Counted from the first letter of the stretch, positions 16,366-25,121 are shown. The stretch: DNA of 64,000 bases from Actinoplanes derwentensis (GCF_900104725.1 NZ_LT629758.1:558001-622000); one strand, 5' to 3'. A program made the numbers and translations. The notes: generated by a model not told the origin, from the letters alone.

Positions 16366-18489
16366 GTGTGTGCACAACCCAGGCATATCTGGCCGGGCAA
16401 CCCGTACCCGCTGGGGGCCACCTACGATGGTGGCGGTACGAATTTCGCGCTCTTCTCCGAGGCGGCGACCAGGGTCGAGTTGTGTCTGTTCGATGAGAAC
16501 GGCACGGAGACCCGGATCGACCTGCCGGAACGGGAGGCGCTGGTCTGGCACGGTTACCTGCCACGGGTGGTGCCGGGGCAGCGGTACGGCTACCGCGTGC
16601 ACGGCCCGTACGAGCCGTCCTGGGGTCAGCGGTGTAATCCCGGCAAACTGTTGCTGGACCCGTACGCCAAGGCGATCGACGGCGACTACCAGTGGGATCA
16701 GGCGCTCTTCTCGTACGACTTCGGTGATCCGGAGTCCTTCAACGACCTCGATTCGGCGCCGTTCTCGCCGCGTTCCGTCGTCATCAATCCGTATTTCGAC
16801 TGGGGCAACGACCGGCCGCTGAAGATCCCGATGTGGGAGACGGTGATCTACGAGGCGCACGTCAAAGGCATGACGATCCAACACCCGGACATTCCCGATG
16901 ACGTACGGGGAACGTACTCCGGCCTGGCTCATCCCGCGATGATCAAGTATTTGAAGGAACTCGGGATCACCGCCGTCGAGTTGATGCCGGTGCACCAGTT
17001 CGTCCACGACAGTGGGCTGATCGAGCGCGGGCTGACCAACTACTGGGGCTACAACACGATCGGCTTCTTCGCCCCGCACAACGGCTATTCCTCGTTCGGC
17101 GGCACCGGCGGGCAGGTGCAGGAGTTCAAGGCCATGGTGAAAGCCCTGCACGCGGCGGACATCGAGGTCATTCTCGACGTGGTCTACAACCACACCGCCG
17201 AAGGCAACCACCTGGGGCCGACGCTGTCGTTCCGGGGTATCGACAATCCGGCCTACTACCGGCTGGTCGACGAGGACAAGCGCTACTACTACGACACCAC
17301 CGGCACCGGTAACAGCCTCAACGTGCGCCATCACGAGTCCCTGCGGCTGATCATGGATTCGCTGCGGTACTGGGTGACCGAGATGCACGTCGACGGTTTC
17401 CGGTTCGACCTGGCCGCCGCCCTGGCCCGTGAATTCCACGAGGTGGACCGGTTGGCCGCCTTCTTCGACCTGGTCAATCAGGACCCGGTGGTCTCCCAGG
17501 TCAAGCTGATCGCCGAACCGTGGGATGTCGGCGACGGCGGTTACCAGGTCGGTGGCTTCCCGCCGAACTGGACCGAGTGGAACGGCAAATACCGCGACTC
17601 GGTGCGCGATTTCTGGCGTGGTGAACCGTCCAGTCTGGGCGAGTTCGCGTCCCGTTTCACCGGCAGTTCCGACCTCTATCAGGACGACGGCCGGCGGCCC
17701 ATCGCGTCGATCAACTTCGTGACCGCGCACGATGGTTTCACCCTGCACGATCTGGTGTCGTACAACGAGAAACGTAACGACGCCAACGGTGAGGGGAACC
17801 GCGACGGCGAGTCCCACAACCGGTCGTGGAACTGCGGTGTCGAAGGCGAGACCGAGGATCCGGACGTCATCGTGCTGCGGGAGCGCCAGAAACGGAACTT
17901 CCTGGCCACGCTGCTGCTCAGCCAGGGCGTCCCGATGATCGCGCACGGTGACGAACTGGGCCGCACCCAGCACGGCAACAACAACGTCTACTGCCAGGAC
18001 GGCGACATCTCCTGGGTCGACTGGATCGACGCACGCAACGAGGACGTGCTCACCGGCTTCACCCGCCGGCTGCTGAAACTGCGTGCCGACCACCCGATCT
18101 TCCGGCGCCGGCGGTTCTTCACCGGCGACCCGGCCGGCGACTCGAAACTGCCCGACATCGCCTGGCTGCGCCGCGACGGCGGGATCATGACCGACGCGGA
18201 CTGGAACACCCGCAGCGGCATGACGATGACCGTCTTCCTCAACGGCCACGGCATTCCGGAACGCGGCGCCCTCGGCGAGGAGATCAAGGACGATTCGTTC
18301 CTGCTGCTGTTCAACCCGCTCGACGAGGACGTGGCCTTCACCCTGCCCGACCGCGATTACGGCCGGACCTGGGAGATCGCCGCCAACACCGCCGACCCGC
18401 TGCTGGCGGTCCGCCGCAAAACCGCCCGCGCCGGTACGTCAGTGCATGTCACCCGGCACAGCCTGGTCGTCATGCGCTGCCGTTACTAG
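16366..18489 (+). CDS. glgX: Glycogen debranching enzyme GlgX
   Basis: This 707-residue GH13 isoamylase-type enzyme removes short maltodextrin branches from phosphorylase-limited glycogen. An N-terminal CBM48 domain (GNPYPLGATYDGGGTNFALFSEAA) precedes the catalytic barrel. Conserved regions are VILDVVYNHTAEG, the nucleophile region VDGFRFDLAA, the acid/base region LIAEPWD and the stabiliser region NFVTAHDGFTLHDL. The C-terminal beta domain is complete. The GTG start places CAQPRHIWPGNPYPLGA at the N-terminus, as in homologues. The last 4 nt overlap the convergent MerR gene. Confidence 0.95.
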   Translation: MCAQPRHIWPGNPYPLGATYDGGGTNFALFSEAATRVELCLFDENGTETRIDLPEREALVWHGYLPRVVPGQRYGYRVHGPYEPSWGQRCNPGKLLLDPYAKAIDGDYQWDQALFSYDFGDPESFNDLDSAPFSPRSVVINPYFDWGNDRPLKIPMWETVIYEAHVKGMTIQHPDIPDDVRGTYSGLAHPAMIKYLKELGITAVELMPVHQFVHDSGLIERGLTNYWGYNTIGFFAPHNGYSSFGGTGGQVQEFKAMVKALHAADIEVILDVVYNHTAEGNHLGPTLSFRGIDNPAYYRLVDEDKRYYYDTTGTGNSLNVRHHESLRLIMDSLRYWVTEMHVDGFRFDLAAALAREFHEVDRLAAFFDLVNQDPVVSQVKLIAEPWDVGDGGYQVGGFPPNWTEWNGKYRDSVRDFWRGEPSSLGEFASRFTGSSDLYQDDGRRPIASINFVTAHDGFTLHDLVSYNEKRNDANGEGNRDGESHNRSWNCGVEGETEDPDVIVLRERQKRNFLATLLLSQGVPMIAHGDELGRTQHGNNNVYCQDGDISWVDWIDARNEDVLTGFTRRLLKLRADHPIFRRRRFFTGDPAGDSKLPDIAWLRRDGGIMTDADWNTRSGMTMTVFLNGHGIPERGALGEEIKDDSFLLLFNPLDEDVAFTLPDRDYGRTWEIAANTADPLLAVRRKTARAGTSVHVTRHSLVVMRCRY

Positions 18490-18845
18490 CTCAACGACCG
18501 GTACCACGCGATCTTCTCGCGCACCCGCCGCTGCTCGTGCCGCAGCTGCTCGACCTTGGCGTCGATCTCCCGATCGTGCTCCTCGAGCAGCTCGGCACGG
18601 CGGCCGGCCGCGTCGTCCCCGTCGTCGGCCAGCAGTTCGGCGAACCGCCGCAACCGGGCGATCGGCATGCCCGAGTCCCGCAGGCACCGCAGCAGCCCCA
18701 GCCGGGACAGGTCGTCGTCGGAGAACACCCGCCGGCCACCCGAGGTGCGCCGGATGCCGTGCATCAGACCGATCTTCTCGTAGTAGCGGATCGTGTCGAT
18801 GCTGACGCCGAGCCGCTCCGCCGTCTCCCCCGGTGTGTAAGGCAC
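18486..18845 (-). CDS. MerR-family regulator
   Basis: This 119-residue protein has the MerR winged helix (YTPGETAERLGVSIDTIRYYEKIGLM, then GGRRVFSDDDLSRLGLLRCLRDSGMPI) and a long dimerising coiled coil (AELLEEHDREIDAKVEQLRHEQRRVREKI). No metal-binding cysteines follow, so the inducer is probably an organic molecule or none. It is divergent from the GH32-like gene and convergent with glgX. Confidence 0.92.
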   Translation of the reverse strand: MPYTPGETAERLGVSIDTIRYYEKIGLMHGIRRTSGGRRVFSDDDLSRLGLLRCLRDSGMPIARLRRFAELLADDGDDAAGRRAELLEEHDREIDAKVEQLRHEQRRVREKIAWYRSLS

Positions 18846-18921
18846 GACGCCAGATTAGCCGCTCACCATATCGGCATTCGTCCCTACTGGTGCGGCATCG
18901 CGGTCGATGGGAGGCTGAGGC

Positions 18922-19956
18922 ATGGAACTAGCGCCACGGCCCCGTCTGCACTTCACCCCGCGTACCGGGCGTGTCGGTGACCTCTTCGGTGTGCTCGCGG
19001 TGGACGGGCGTCATCACGTCTTCTACGAACTCGACATCGCCGGTGAGGGCACCGCCTGGGGCTGGGCGATCTCCGACGACCTGGTCATCTGGACCGAGCA
19101 GGGTGTCGTCCCGGCTCCCGGCGACGCCCGCTGCGGCACGGTGGTGGCCGGGCCGGTCATCTTCTACACCCGCGGCGACGGCCAGATCACCCGGGCCGTG
19201 CCCGAGCCCGGTTTCGCCGGCTGGCGGCAGGACGTGCCCGGCCCGCTGATCACCACCCCACCGTCCGGCGTCACCGACATGTGCGACCCGGCCGTCTGGT
19301 GGGCCGGCAGCGGCTGGCGGATGCTGCTCAGCGGCCGGTTGCGCGACGGTTCCGCGGCGGTCCTGCAATACCACTCGGCCGACCTGCTGAACTGGTCGTA
19401 CGACGGGGTCCTCATCGCCAAGGAACAGGCCACCTGGGGTTGCCCGCGGCTGTTCCCACTGGACGGCTCCTGGGTCCTGATGGTGACCACCGGCGACGAG
19501 GTGGCGTACGGGATCGGCGACTACGACGGCCTGCACTTCACCGCCCGCACCTGGGGCACCTTCGGCCGCGGCTCACTCGGGCCCGCCGTCACCTTCGTCG
19601 ACGCGGCCGGCCGGCGCTGCCTGCTCGCCCGCCTCGGCGACGACCTGGCCTGGTCCGGCGCGCTCAGCCTGCCGTGGGTCCTCTCGGTCCGCGACGAGCG
19701 GCTGATCGTCACCCCGCACCCCAACCTGGACCCGTACCTGATCAGCGGCGCCACCGGCCTGACCGCCGCCGGGGGCGAGGTCCGCGACCACGGCGACCTG
19801 ATCCTGCGGATGCCCACCGGCGGCGAGACCACCCTGTTCACCGACGCCGACATCGTCGAGGTGACCGTCGAGGGCGTGAGCGGCCTCGGTGTGGCCCGCC
19901 GTACCAGCCCCGCCGCGCCCGGCGTCCGGTTCGCGCGCTTCGGCGGTTTGAGCTGA
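18922..19956 (+). CDS. GH32-like five-bladed beta-propeller protein with altered catalytic residues
   Basis: This 344-residue protein follows the GH32 (invertase/levanase) pattern: RLHFTPRTGRVGDLFGVL in place of HFTPxxGWxNDPNG, HHVFYELD, WGWAISDDLVIW, CDPAVWW in place of FRDP, and TWGCPRLFPL in place of WECPxLF. The nucleophile Asp (in GDLFG) and the RDP Asp are kept. The acid/base Glu of the ECP motif is G, and the second, C-terminal beta-sandwich of GH32 is short or absent. It may bind fructans or have a different activity. GGAGG lies upstream of the ATG. Confidence 0.72.
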   Translation: MELAPRPRLHFTPRTGRVGDLFGVLAVDGRHHVFYELDIAGEGTAWGWAISDDLVIWTEQGVVPAPGDARCGTVVAGPVIFYTRGDGQITRAVPEPGFAGWRQDVPGPLITTPPSGVTDMCDPAVWWAGSGWRMLLSGRLRDGSAAVLQYHSADLLNWSYDGVLIAKEQATWGCPRLFPLDGSWVLMVTTGDEVAYGIGDYDGLHFTARTWGTFGRGSLGPAVTFVDAAGRRCLLARLGDDLAWSGALSLPWVLSVRDERLIVTPHPNLDPYLISGATGLTAAGGEVRDHGDLILRMPTGGETTLFTDADIVEVTVEGVSGLGVARRTSPAAPGVRFARFGGLS

Positions 19957-19979
19957 CCGGTGCCGGGAATCCCGCGGGT

Positions 19980-20354
19980 ATGCCCGGACGCGACGAGCTA
20001 CCCGACACCCTGAAAAGGTCCCCGGCGAAGGCGCAGCGCACCTTCGTCAAGACCCACGACTCGGCGGTCGAACAGTACGGCGAGGGCGAACGCGCCCACC
20101 GCACCGCGCTGTCGGCGGTCAAGCACTCGTTCGAGAAGGTCGGCGATCACTGGGAGCCCAAGCCGGAGAAGGGGCCCAGCGACGACGGCGGAGACGACGC
20201 CAAAGGCGGTGTGGACGCCAACGCGACCAAGGAACACCTGATGGACGTGGCGCGCAAGCTGGACGTCGCCGGCCGGTCGACGATGACAAAACCGGAACTG
20301 GTGGAAGCCGTTCAGAAAGCCAACGACCGGGAGACCCGAAAAGCCCGTGAATGA
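19980..20354 (+). CDS. ChaB-family protein with C-terminal Rho-N/SAP-like helices
   Basis: The 124 residues begin MPGRDELPDTLKRSPAKAQRTFVKTHDSAVEQYGEGERAH, the ChaB domain (LPxxLxxSPxKAQRTFxKTHDSA). An acidic linker leads to a C-terminal Rho-N/SAP-like motif (ATKEHLMDVARKLDVAGRSTMTKPELVEAVQKAN). ChaB was named as a regulator of the ChaA cation antiporter; actinobacterial homologues are uncharacterised. The ATG at 19980 lies 24 nt after the GH32-like gene. The 3' end overlaps the DUF1810 gene. Confidence 0.88.
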   Translation: MPGRDELPDTLKRSPAKAQRTFVKTHDSAVEQYGEGERAHRTALSAVKHSFEKVGDHWEPKPEKGPSDDGGDDAKGGVDANATKEHLMDVARKLDVAGRSTMTKPELVEAVQKANDRETRKARE

Positions 20355-20763
20355 CCTCGATCGATTCGTACGGGCCCAGGACGGCGTCTTCGACCGCGCT
20401 CTCGCCGAATTGACGGCCGGGCGTAAACGTACCCACTGGATGTGGTTCGTCTTTCCGCAGTTGGACGGGCTGGGCGCCAGCGCCAACGCGCAGCGGTACG
20501 GCATCCGGGACCTCGCCGAGGCGCGCGACTATCTGGCTCATCCGGTCCTCGGGCCCCGTCTGACACAGTGCGCCGAGGCGTTGCTGGCGCACCGGGGGCT
20601 CACCGCCGGGGAGATCCTGGGGTACCCCGACGATCTGAAGCTGCGTTCGTCGATGACCCTGTTCGCGCGTGCCGCCGCCGAGCCGGGGGTGTTCGAGCAG
20701 GTCCTGGCGATGTACTACGACGACAAGGACGAGCTGACACTCCACCTGCTGGGCCGGCGATAA
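20347..20763 (+). CDS. DUF1810 family protein
   Basis: This 138-residue protein matches the DUF1810 pattern: NDLDRFVRAQ, TAGRKRTHWMWFVFPQLDGLG, RYGIRDLAEARDYLAHPVLGPRL and DDLKLRSSMTLFARA. It is a soluble all-helical family without a known biochemical function. The GTG start lies inside the last codons of chaB (8-nt overlap), so translation is probably coupled. Confidence 0.9.
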   Translation: MNDLDRFVRAQDGVFDRALAELTAGRKRTHWMWFVFPQLDGLGASANAQRYGIRDLAEARDYLAHPVLGPRLTQCAEALLAHRGLTAGEILGYPDDLKLRSSMTLFARAAAEPGVFEQVLAMYYDDKDELTLHLLGRR

Positions 20764-20801
20764 ACGACGGCGCGCGAGAATTCCGGTGGTAGAAAGTCCT
20801 G

Positions 20802-22274
20802 ATGCGTCTTGGCCGGGTTCTCGTGGCGGTGCTCGCCGGAACGCTGCTCGTCGTGCCCGCGCCCGCCGTGGCGGCGACCGGCACCCCGAGCGCGGCGCTC
20901 GGGAGCGAGCTCGACCGGATCCTCGCGGCTGACGGGCTGGCCGGGGCCACCGTCGCCGTGGACGTGCGGGACGCCGGCAGCGGGGCAGTGCTCTACCAGC
21001 GCAATCCCGAGGTTAGGGTGCTGCCGGCCTCCAACCAGAAACTGCTCACCGCAGCGGCCGCGCTGGAGGTGCTCGGGCCCGGATACCGGTTCCGGACCGC
21101 CGTCCGGGCCCTCGGGGGAGACCTCTACCTGCAGGGGCGGGGTGACCCGACGATGACCTACCAGCGGTACGACCAGCTCGCCGCGGCCGTCGCACGGGCG
21201 GGAACCCGGCGGTTCGCGGGGCGGCTGATCGCTGACGACACCTGGTTCGACCGGGTGCCGCTGGGGCTCGACTGGTCCTGGTCCGACGAGACCTATGACT
21301 ACACGGCTCCGATCTCGGGGCTCACGTTCGCCGCGAACACCCGGTTCGACACGGCCGCGGTCGAGGTCCGGTACAAGGGCGTGGCCGGTAAGCGGCCGGT
21401 GGTGACGGTCTGGCCGCCGACGAAGAGCGTTCGAGTGGGCAACCGGGCCGTCACCCGGGGAAGCGGGGACTCGGTCGACGCGGTGCGGGTGCACGGCACC
21501 AGGAACGTCACCGTGAGTGGTGCGGTGGCCGCCGGACGGTCCGGCACGACCATGGTCGCCGTGCCCGACCCGACCGCCACAGCGGCCGGCATCTTTCGGG
21601 CGGCGTTGCGGCGACACGGCGTGCGGGTTGCCGGGCGTACCAGCAAGGGGGTGGTCCCCGGGAAAGCCCGCAACGTGGCCGCTCTCGCCTCGCCACCGCT
21701 GACCGAGATCCTCCGGCCCCTCCTGAAACTCTCCAACAACGGGCACGCTGAGATCCTGGTCAAAGCCATGTCGCGGGCCACCGTCCCGGCAAAACCGGGC
21801 AACTGGCCGGCCGGGCTGACCGCCGCCACCGCCGCCCTCAGGCGTCTCGGCGTCGACACCCGGCTGCTGACGATGAGTGACGGATCCGGGCTGAGCCGGC
21901 GGAACTGGATGACCGTCCGTCAAGTGACCACGCTGCTGCGGGCGGCGCGCGGCCGCACCTGGTTTCCGGCCTTCCGCACGGCTCTGCCGGTCGCCGGCAA
22001 CCCGGACCTGATGATCGGCGGTACGCTCCGTAACCGGATGCGCGGCACCCCGGCCGCCGGGAACGTGCGGGCCAAGACCGGCTCGCTGACCGGCGTCAAC
22101 GCGCTCTCCGGCTACCTCACCGACGTGGGCGGCCGCGATCTGGTCTTCGCCGCGATCATCAACGGTTCCGTCACCAGCGCCACCGGCACTCTCGACAGCG
22201 TCGCCGTCACCCTCGCGGCGAGCCGGACGGCCGCTACCGTCGTGCCGTCCGCCCGGACACCGGCCCGCCTCTGA
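20802..22274 (+). CDS. dacB: D-alanyl-D-alanine carboxypeptidase/endopeptidase (PBP4, class C)
   Basis: A signal peptide (MRLGRVLVAVLAGTLLVVPA, cleaved near AVA) leads to a PBP4/DacB-type penicillin-binding domain. The active-site motifs are SNQK (S77-K80), SNN in KLSNNGHAE and KTGS near residue 430. The large inserted domain between SxxK and SxN is present, as in the S13 peptidase family. It trims the terminal D-Ala of peptidoglycan stem peptides or cuts cross-links outside the membrane. The length (490 residues) is normal. It is not clearly linked to the genes either side. Confidence 0.93.
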   Translation: MRLGRVLVAVLAGTLLVVPAPAVAATGTPSAALGSELDRILAADGLAGATVAVDVRDAGSGAVLYQRNPEVRVLPASNQKLLTAAAALEVLGPGYRFRTAVRALGGDLYLQGRGDPTMTYQRYDQLAAAVARAGTRRFAGRLIADDTWFDRVPLGLDWSWSDETYDYTAPISGLTFAANTRFDTAAVEVRYKGVAGKRPVVTVWPPTKSVRVGNRAVTRGSGDSVDAVRVHGTRNVTVSGAVAAGRSGTTMVAVPDPTATAAGIFRAALRRHGVRVAGRTSKGVVPGKARNVAALASPPLTEILRPLLKLSNNGHAEILVKAMSRATVPAKPGNWPAGLTAATAALRRLGVDTRLLTMSDGSGLSRRNWMTVRQVTTLLRAARGRTWFPAFRTALPVAGNPDLMIGGTLRNRMRGTPAAGNVRAKTGSLTGVNALSGYLTDVGGRDLVFAAIINGSVTSATGTLDSVAVTLAASRTAATVVPSARTPARL

Positions 22275-22336
22275 CGTGCGGCGCTGGCCCTACGCTCAGG
22301 ACATGTCGACGCCCCCTGCCTGCTCCACATCCGTTG

Positions 22337-22376
22337 TTCCCGCCCTGACGGCGGGAAGGCTTCGATGATCGCCTTC
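22337..22376 (+). promoter_or_regulatory. Mutually exclusive hairpins over the cutC ribosome-binding site
   Basis: TTCCCGCC (22337-22344) can pair perfectly with GGCGGGAA (22350-22357), covering most of the GGGAAGG ribosome site. Alternatively GAAGGC (22355-22360) can pair with GCCTTC (22371-22376), placing the ATG at 22365 in the loop. The two stems share GAA at 22355-22357, so only one can form at a time. Confidence 0.4.
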
Positions 22377-23078
22377 GAACTGGCCGTCCAGGACGACCAC
22401 GGCATCGACGTCGCCGCTCGCCTCGGTGTGGACCGTGTCGAACTGTGCAGTGCTCTGCCGCTCGGCGGTGTCACCCCGTCGCTCGGGCTGATCGAGGCCG
22501 CGGCCGGTGCCGTCCCGGTGCACGTGCTGGTCCGGCCCCGGCCCGGCGGTTTCGCGTACAGCGCTGCCGAAGTCGTCACGACGATTCGCGACGTGCGCCA
22601 CGCGATCGCCGCAGGTGCCGCCGGAGTGGTGATCGGTGGCCTGCGGGACGGGCGCGTCGACGCGGATCTCGTCGAACGGGCGGTGTCCGCCGCCGACGGT
22701 GCCACCGTGACGTTCCACCGGGCGTTCGACATGCTGGCCGATCCGGTGCAGGCAGTCGAGGAGTTGATCGGGCTCGGGGTCCACCGCATTCTCACCGCCG
22801 GATGTCCGACGGTGGTCGCCGACGGTCTGCCCGGTCTGCGGCGGCTGGTCGACGCCGCGGCCGGCCGACTGGAGATCCAGGCCGGTGGCGGAGTGCGGCC
22901 GGAACTCATTCCGGCGCTGGTCGCCACCGGGGTTCCGGCCGTGCACGCCTCGGCGAAAGTCATCGTTCAGGACAGTGGCGGGCTCACCCTGGGTAGCGCC
23001 GCGAAGGGATCGGAAACCGGGCGGGAAACCACCGGCGAACAGATCGTGCTGCGGATCATCGAGGCGTTACGGGGATAG
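22365..23078 (+). CDS. cutC: CutC-family protein
   Basis: This 237-residue TIM-barrel protein matches CutC: DRVELCSALPLGGVTPSLGLI, VHVLVRPRPGGFAY, GAAGVVIGGLRDGRVD, VTFHRAFDM, and a C-terminal region HASAKVIV. CutC was linked to copper tolerance, but its biochemical role in bacteria is doubtful. The ATG has GGGAAGG 5 nt upstream, inside a hairpin. A terminator follows directly. Confidence 0.92.
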   Translation: MIAFELAVQDDHGIDVAARLGVDRVELCSALPLGGVTPSLGLIEAAAGAVPVHVLVRPRPGGFAYSAAEVVTTIRDVRHAIAAGAAGVVIGGLRDGRVDADLVERAVSAADGATVTFHRAFDMLADPVQAVEELIGLGVHRILTAGCPTVVADGLPGLRRLVDAAAGRLEIQAGGGVRPELIPALVATGVPAVHASAKVIVQDSGGLTLGSAAKGSETGRETTGEQIVLRIIEALRG

Positions 23079-23100
23079 GGCGCCGCGTCCTGCGGCGCCC
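23078..23100. terminator. Bidirectional terminator between cutC and the HNH nuclease gene
   Basis: GGGCGCCGC (23078-23086) and GCGGCGCCC (23092-23100) form a perfect 9-bp stem with a 5-nt loop. It starts in the last base of the cutC stop codon and ends 10 nt before the convergent stop. Confidence 0.8.
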
Positions 23101-23110
23101 CATCACTTCG

Positions 23111-23764
23111 TCAGCTGGAGCAGGTGCTGAGGGACGTCTGGAGCGCGGTCTTCTCGGCCGACTGCAGAGTCAGTGCCCAGTAGTACTTCACCGCGATCCA
23201 CATCTTGGCGTACGTGCAGCGGTACGAAGTGACCGACGGCTGCCACGTCGACGGGTCCTGGTCGCTCTTCGACTGATTCACGTTGTCGGTGACCGCGATC
23301 AGCTGCGGGCGGGTCAGGTCGTTGGCGAACGTCTGCCGTTTCGCGGTGGTCCAGGCGCTGGCGCCGGAACGCCACGCCTCGGCCAGCGGCACCACGTGGT
23401 CGATGTCGACGTCACTCGCGGCGGTCCAGGTGGCACCGTCGTACGGCGAGAACCAGGACCCGGAGGTCGCGGCACACGCCGAACTGGTGACCACGCTCGT
23501 ACCGTCCCGCTTCAGGACGGTCTCGCGCGTGTTGCAGGTGCCACTGATCGTGATCCAGTGCGGGAAGAGGTCGCGATCGTACGTGCTGGCGTTCGCCTCG
23601 GCGGCCACCGTCAGCGAGTTCAGGTAGGTCTGGGCGGTGGCCTTCGTCGGGATGCCGGTGGGTGCGGCCTGGGCGGGGGAGACCAGCAGGCCGAGCGAGA
23701 GCAGGCCGGCGGTGAGCCCGGCGACCAGCGATCGGGGAGAGAGGGGACGGGGGAAGAGGCGCAT
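23111..23764 (-). CDS. Secreted HNH-family (GmrSD C-terminal-like) nuclease
   Basis: A signal peptide (LVAGLTAGLLSLGLLVSPAQA, cleaved before APTG) precedes a 190-residue HNH domain of the DUF1524/GmrSD C-terminal type. The metal-site motif is VDIDHVVPLAEAWRSGA near residues 117-133, and the second half is NDLTRPQLIAVTDNVNQSKSDQDP. Four cysteines outside the signal are consistent with disulfides in an exported protein. Such actinobacterial proteins are probably extracellular nucleases. AAGGAG lies upstream of the ATG. A 13-bp palindrome GTCCGATTCGGAC (23781-23793) sits in its 5' leader. Confidence 0.9.
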   Translation of the reverse strand: MRLFPRPLSPRSLVAGLTAGLLSLGLLVSPAQAAPTGIPTKATAQTYLNSLTVAAEANASTYDRDLFPHWITISGTCNTRETVLKRDGTSVVTSSACAATSGSWFSPYDGATWTAASDVDIDHVVPLAEAWRSGASAWTTAKRQTFANDLTRPQLIAVTDNVNQSKSDQDPSTWQPSVTSYRCTYAKMWIAVKYYWALTLQSAEKTALQTSLSTCSS

Positions 23765-24129
23765 GACGGCTCCTTAGGTCGTCCGATTCGGACAACACAG
23801 ATCTACGGCAGCCAAACGTCTCAAGATGATGACACCCGTGAATTTCTCGTGTCCGAACAAACAAGAACAAACCGCCCGCAGAAACACTTCGTTAACAGAA
23901 CCCGACCGGGTGATCGTCGGCTCAGGCGAGAAGAGTCGACAACCGGACATCGGCGTCACACGGGCGGGGACTCCCGCCTTCGGTACGGCGACGCGACACT
24001 GTCGGCCGAGAAAGTGAATCGCATCGACCAGTCGGCGTGCCGCTGAGCAAGGGACGGAAAATGTCATACCGCATCGCTGGACTGCTGGCACGGAATCCTA
24101 AACGAATGCGCAGGTCAGGAGGTTTTCCC
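23765..24129. other. Divergent intergenic region between HNH nuclease and Panacea genes
   Basis: No gene seen. It must contain two divergent promoters. It carries the perfect palindrome GTCCGATTCGGAC at 23781-23793, 17 nt before the HNH gene start, a possible operator. The region about 23825-23900 is AT-richer than its surroundings. Confidence 0.5.
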
Positions 24130-24633
24130 GTGGCTACCGCACATGACGTCGCCGCATACATCCTGTCCAGACTCGGCCCGACTTCGGCGATGAAACTGCA
24201 GAAACTCGTCTACTACAGCCAGTCCTGGCATCTTGTCTGGGACGACCGGCCGTTGTTCCCCGAGCGCATCGAAGCTTGGGCGAACGGCCCAGTGGTGCCC
24301 GACCTCTATGACCGGCACCGTGGCCAGTTCGAGGTGACGGTCATCGAGGGTGGCGATCCGGATCGGCTCAGTCCTGGCGAGCGGGAGACCGTCGATATCG
24401 TTCTCGGTGCCTACGGCGGTTTGGACGGGCGGAAGCTCTCCCACCTCACCCACGCGGAGAGCCCGTGGCGGGACGCCCGCCACGGGCTCGCGCCGACGGC
24501 TCGATCCAACGCCATGATCACCGAGGCTGCCCTGGTCGAGTACTACGGGGCACTCGATGCCGCTGAGGATGCCACCTCCGTCGGCGACCTGAGATGGGAA
24601 GGCTGGGACAGCCCGGCACCGACTGCCATCTGA
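24130..24633 (+). CDS. Panacea-domain (SocA/DUF4065) antitoxin-like protein
   Basis: This 167-residue protein has the Panacea/SocA pattern: ATAHDVAAYILSRLGPTSAMKLQKLVYYSQSWHL, RIEAWANGPVVPDLYDRHRG, and LSHLTHAESPWRDAR near the C-terminus. Panacea is known as a promiscuous antitoxin domain that neutralises unrelated toxins encoded beside it. I chose GTG 24130 because AGGAGG lies 8 nt upstream; an upstream ATG at 24037 adds 31 residues without homology. The gene 7 nt downstream is the likely toxin partner. Confidence 0.88.
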   Translation: MATAHDVAAYILSRLGPTSAMKLQKLVYYSQSWHLVWDDRPLFPERIEAWANGPVVPDLYDRHRGQFEVTVIEGGDPDRLSPGERETVDIVLGAYGGLDGRKLSHLTHAESPWRDARHGLAPTARSNAMITEAALVEYYGALDAAEDATSVGDLRWEGWDSPAPTAI

Positions 24634-24640
24634 TCCGCAC

Positions 24641-25099
24641 ATGGGGCTCAAGAAGGTCCGTACGCAGGCGTCCAAGCAACTCTCCGGCGGACAGAGGATT
24701 CCCCGCACCGGCGCTGACGACCGTACGGTCGACGACCGGTACCCGTTGTTCTCTTTCCGGTACGCCGACCGTTCTCACTGCGGTTCGTGGTCGTGGTTGA
24801 AAGTCGGCGACCACCTGCAGTTGCACGACTTTCTGTGCGAGATGAGCAGGCTGTCCTGGCGGGAGATTCGTGCGCAGATGTCGGGCGGGCATCGGAAACA
24901 CCATAGCCAGGGCATCGTGACGTTGGAGAAGGCTCAGCAGCGAATCCTTCAGCTGCATCTGGACGAAGTGATCGGCGACGAGCTGTTCCGGTTCCGTCTC
25001 GAAGGCGCCGTTCGCCTCTGGGGATTCCTGGACGAGGCGGTCTTTCATGTCCTGTGGTGGGACGCCGGCCATCAGGTTTATGTGCCCCGGAGACGGTAG
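24641..25099 (+). CDS. Unknown protein paired with the Panacea gene, candidate toxin
   Basis: This 152-residue basic protein has no family I can name with certainty. It contains RYPLFSFRYADRSH, a central helical region and the C-terminal segment RLWGFLDEAVFHVLWWDAGHQVY, a pattern I associate with small prokaryotic proteins that end in a beta strand WGF...HVLWWDxxHxVYP. It starts 7 nt after the Panacea gene and is surely co-transcribed. In known Panacea pairs the partner is a toxin that inhibits translation or damages membranes. A toxin role here rests on gene pairing only. Confidence 0.6.
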   Translation: MGLKKVRTQASKQLSGGQRIPRTGADDRTVDDRYPLFSFRYADRSHCGSWSWLKVGDHLQLHDFLCEMSRLSWREIRAQMSGGHRKHHSQGIVTLEKAQQRILQLHLDEVIGDELFRFRLEGAVRLWGFLDEAVFHVLWWDAGHQVYVPRRR

Positions 25100-25121
25100 G
25101 GGGTGTCGATAGGGTTCGTGG

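Noticed and set aside
16195..18249. Long minus-strand open frame (684 codons) opposite glgX
   Set aside because: It mirrors the codon pattern of glgX and has no recognisable domain; high-GC coding strands often leave such open antisense frames.
22275..22364. Small leader peptide before cutC
   Set aside because: An ATG at about 22302 opens a short frame but it has no ribosome site and no conserved feature; the hairpins explain the region better.
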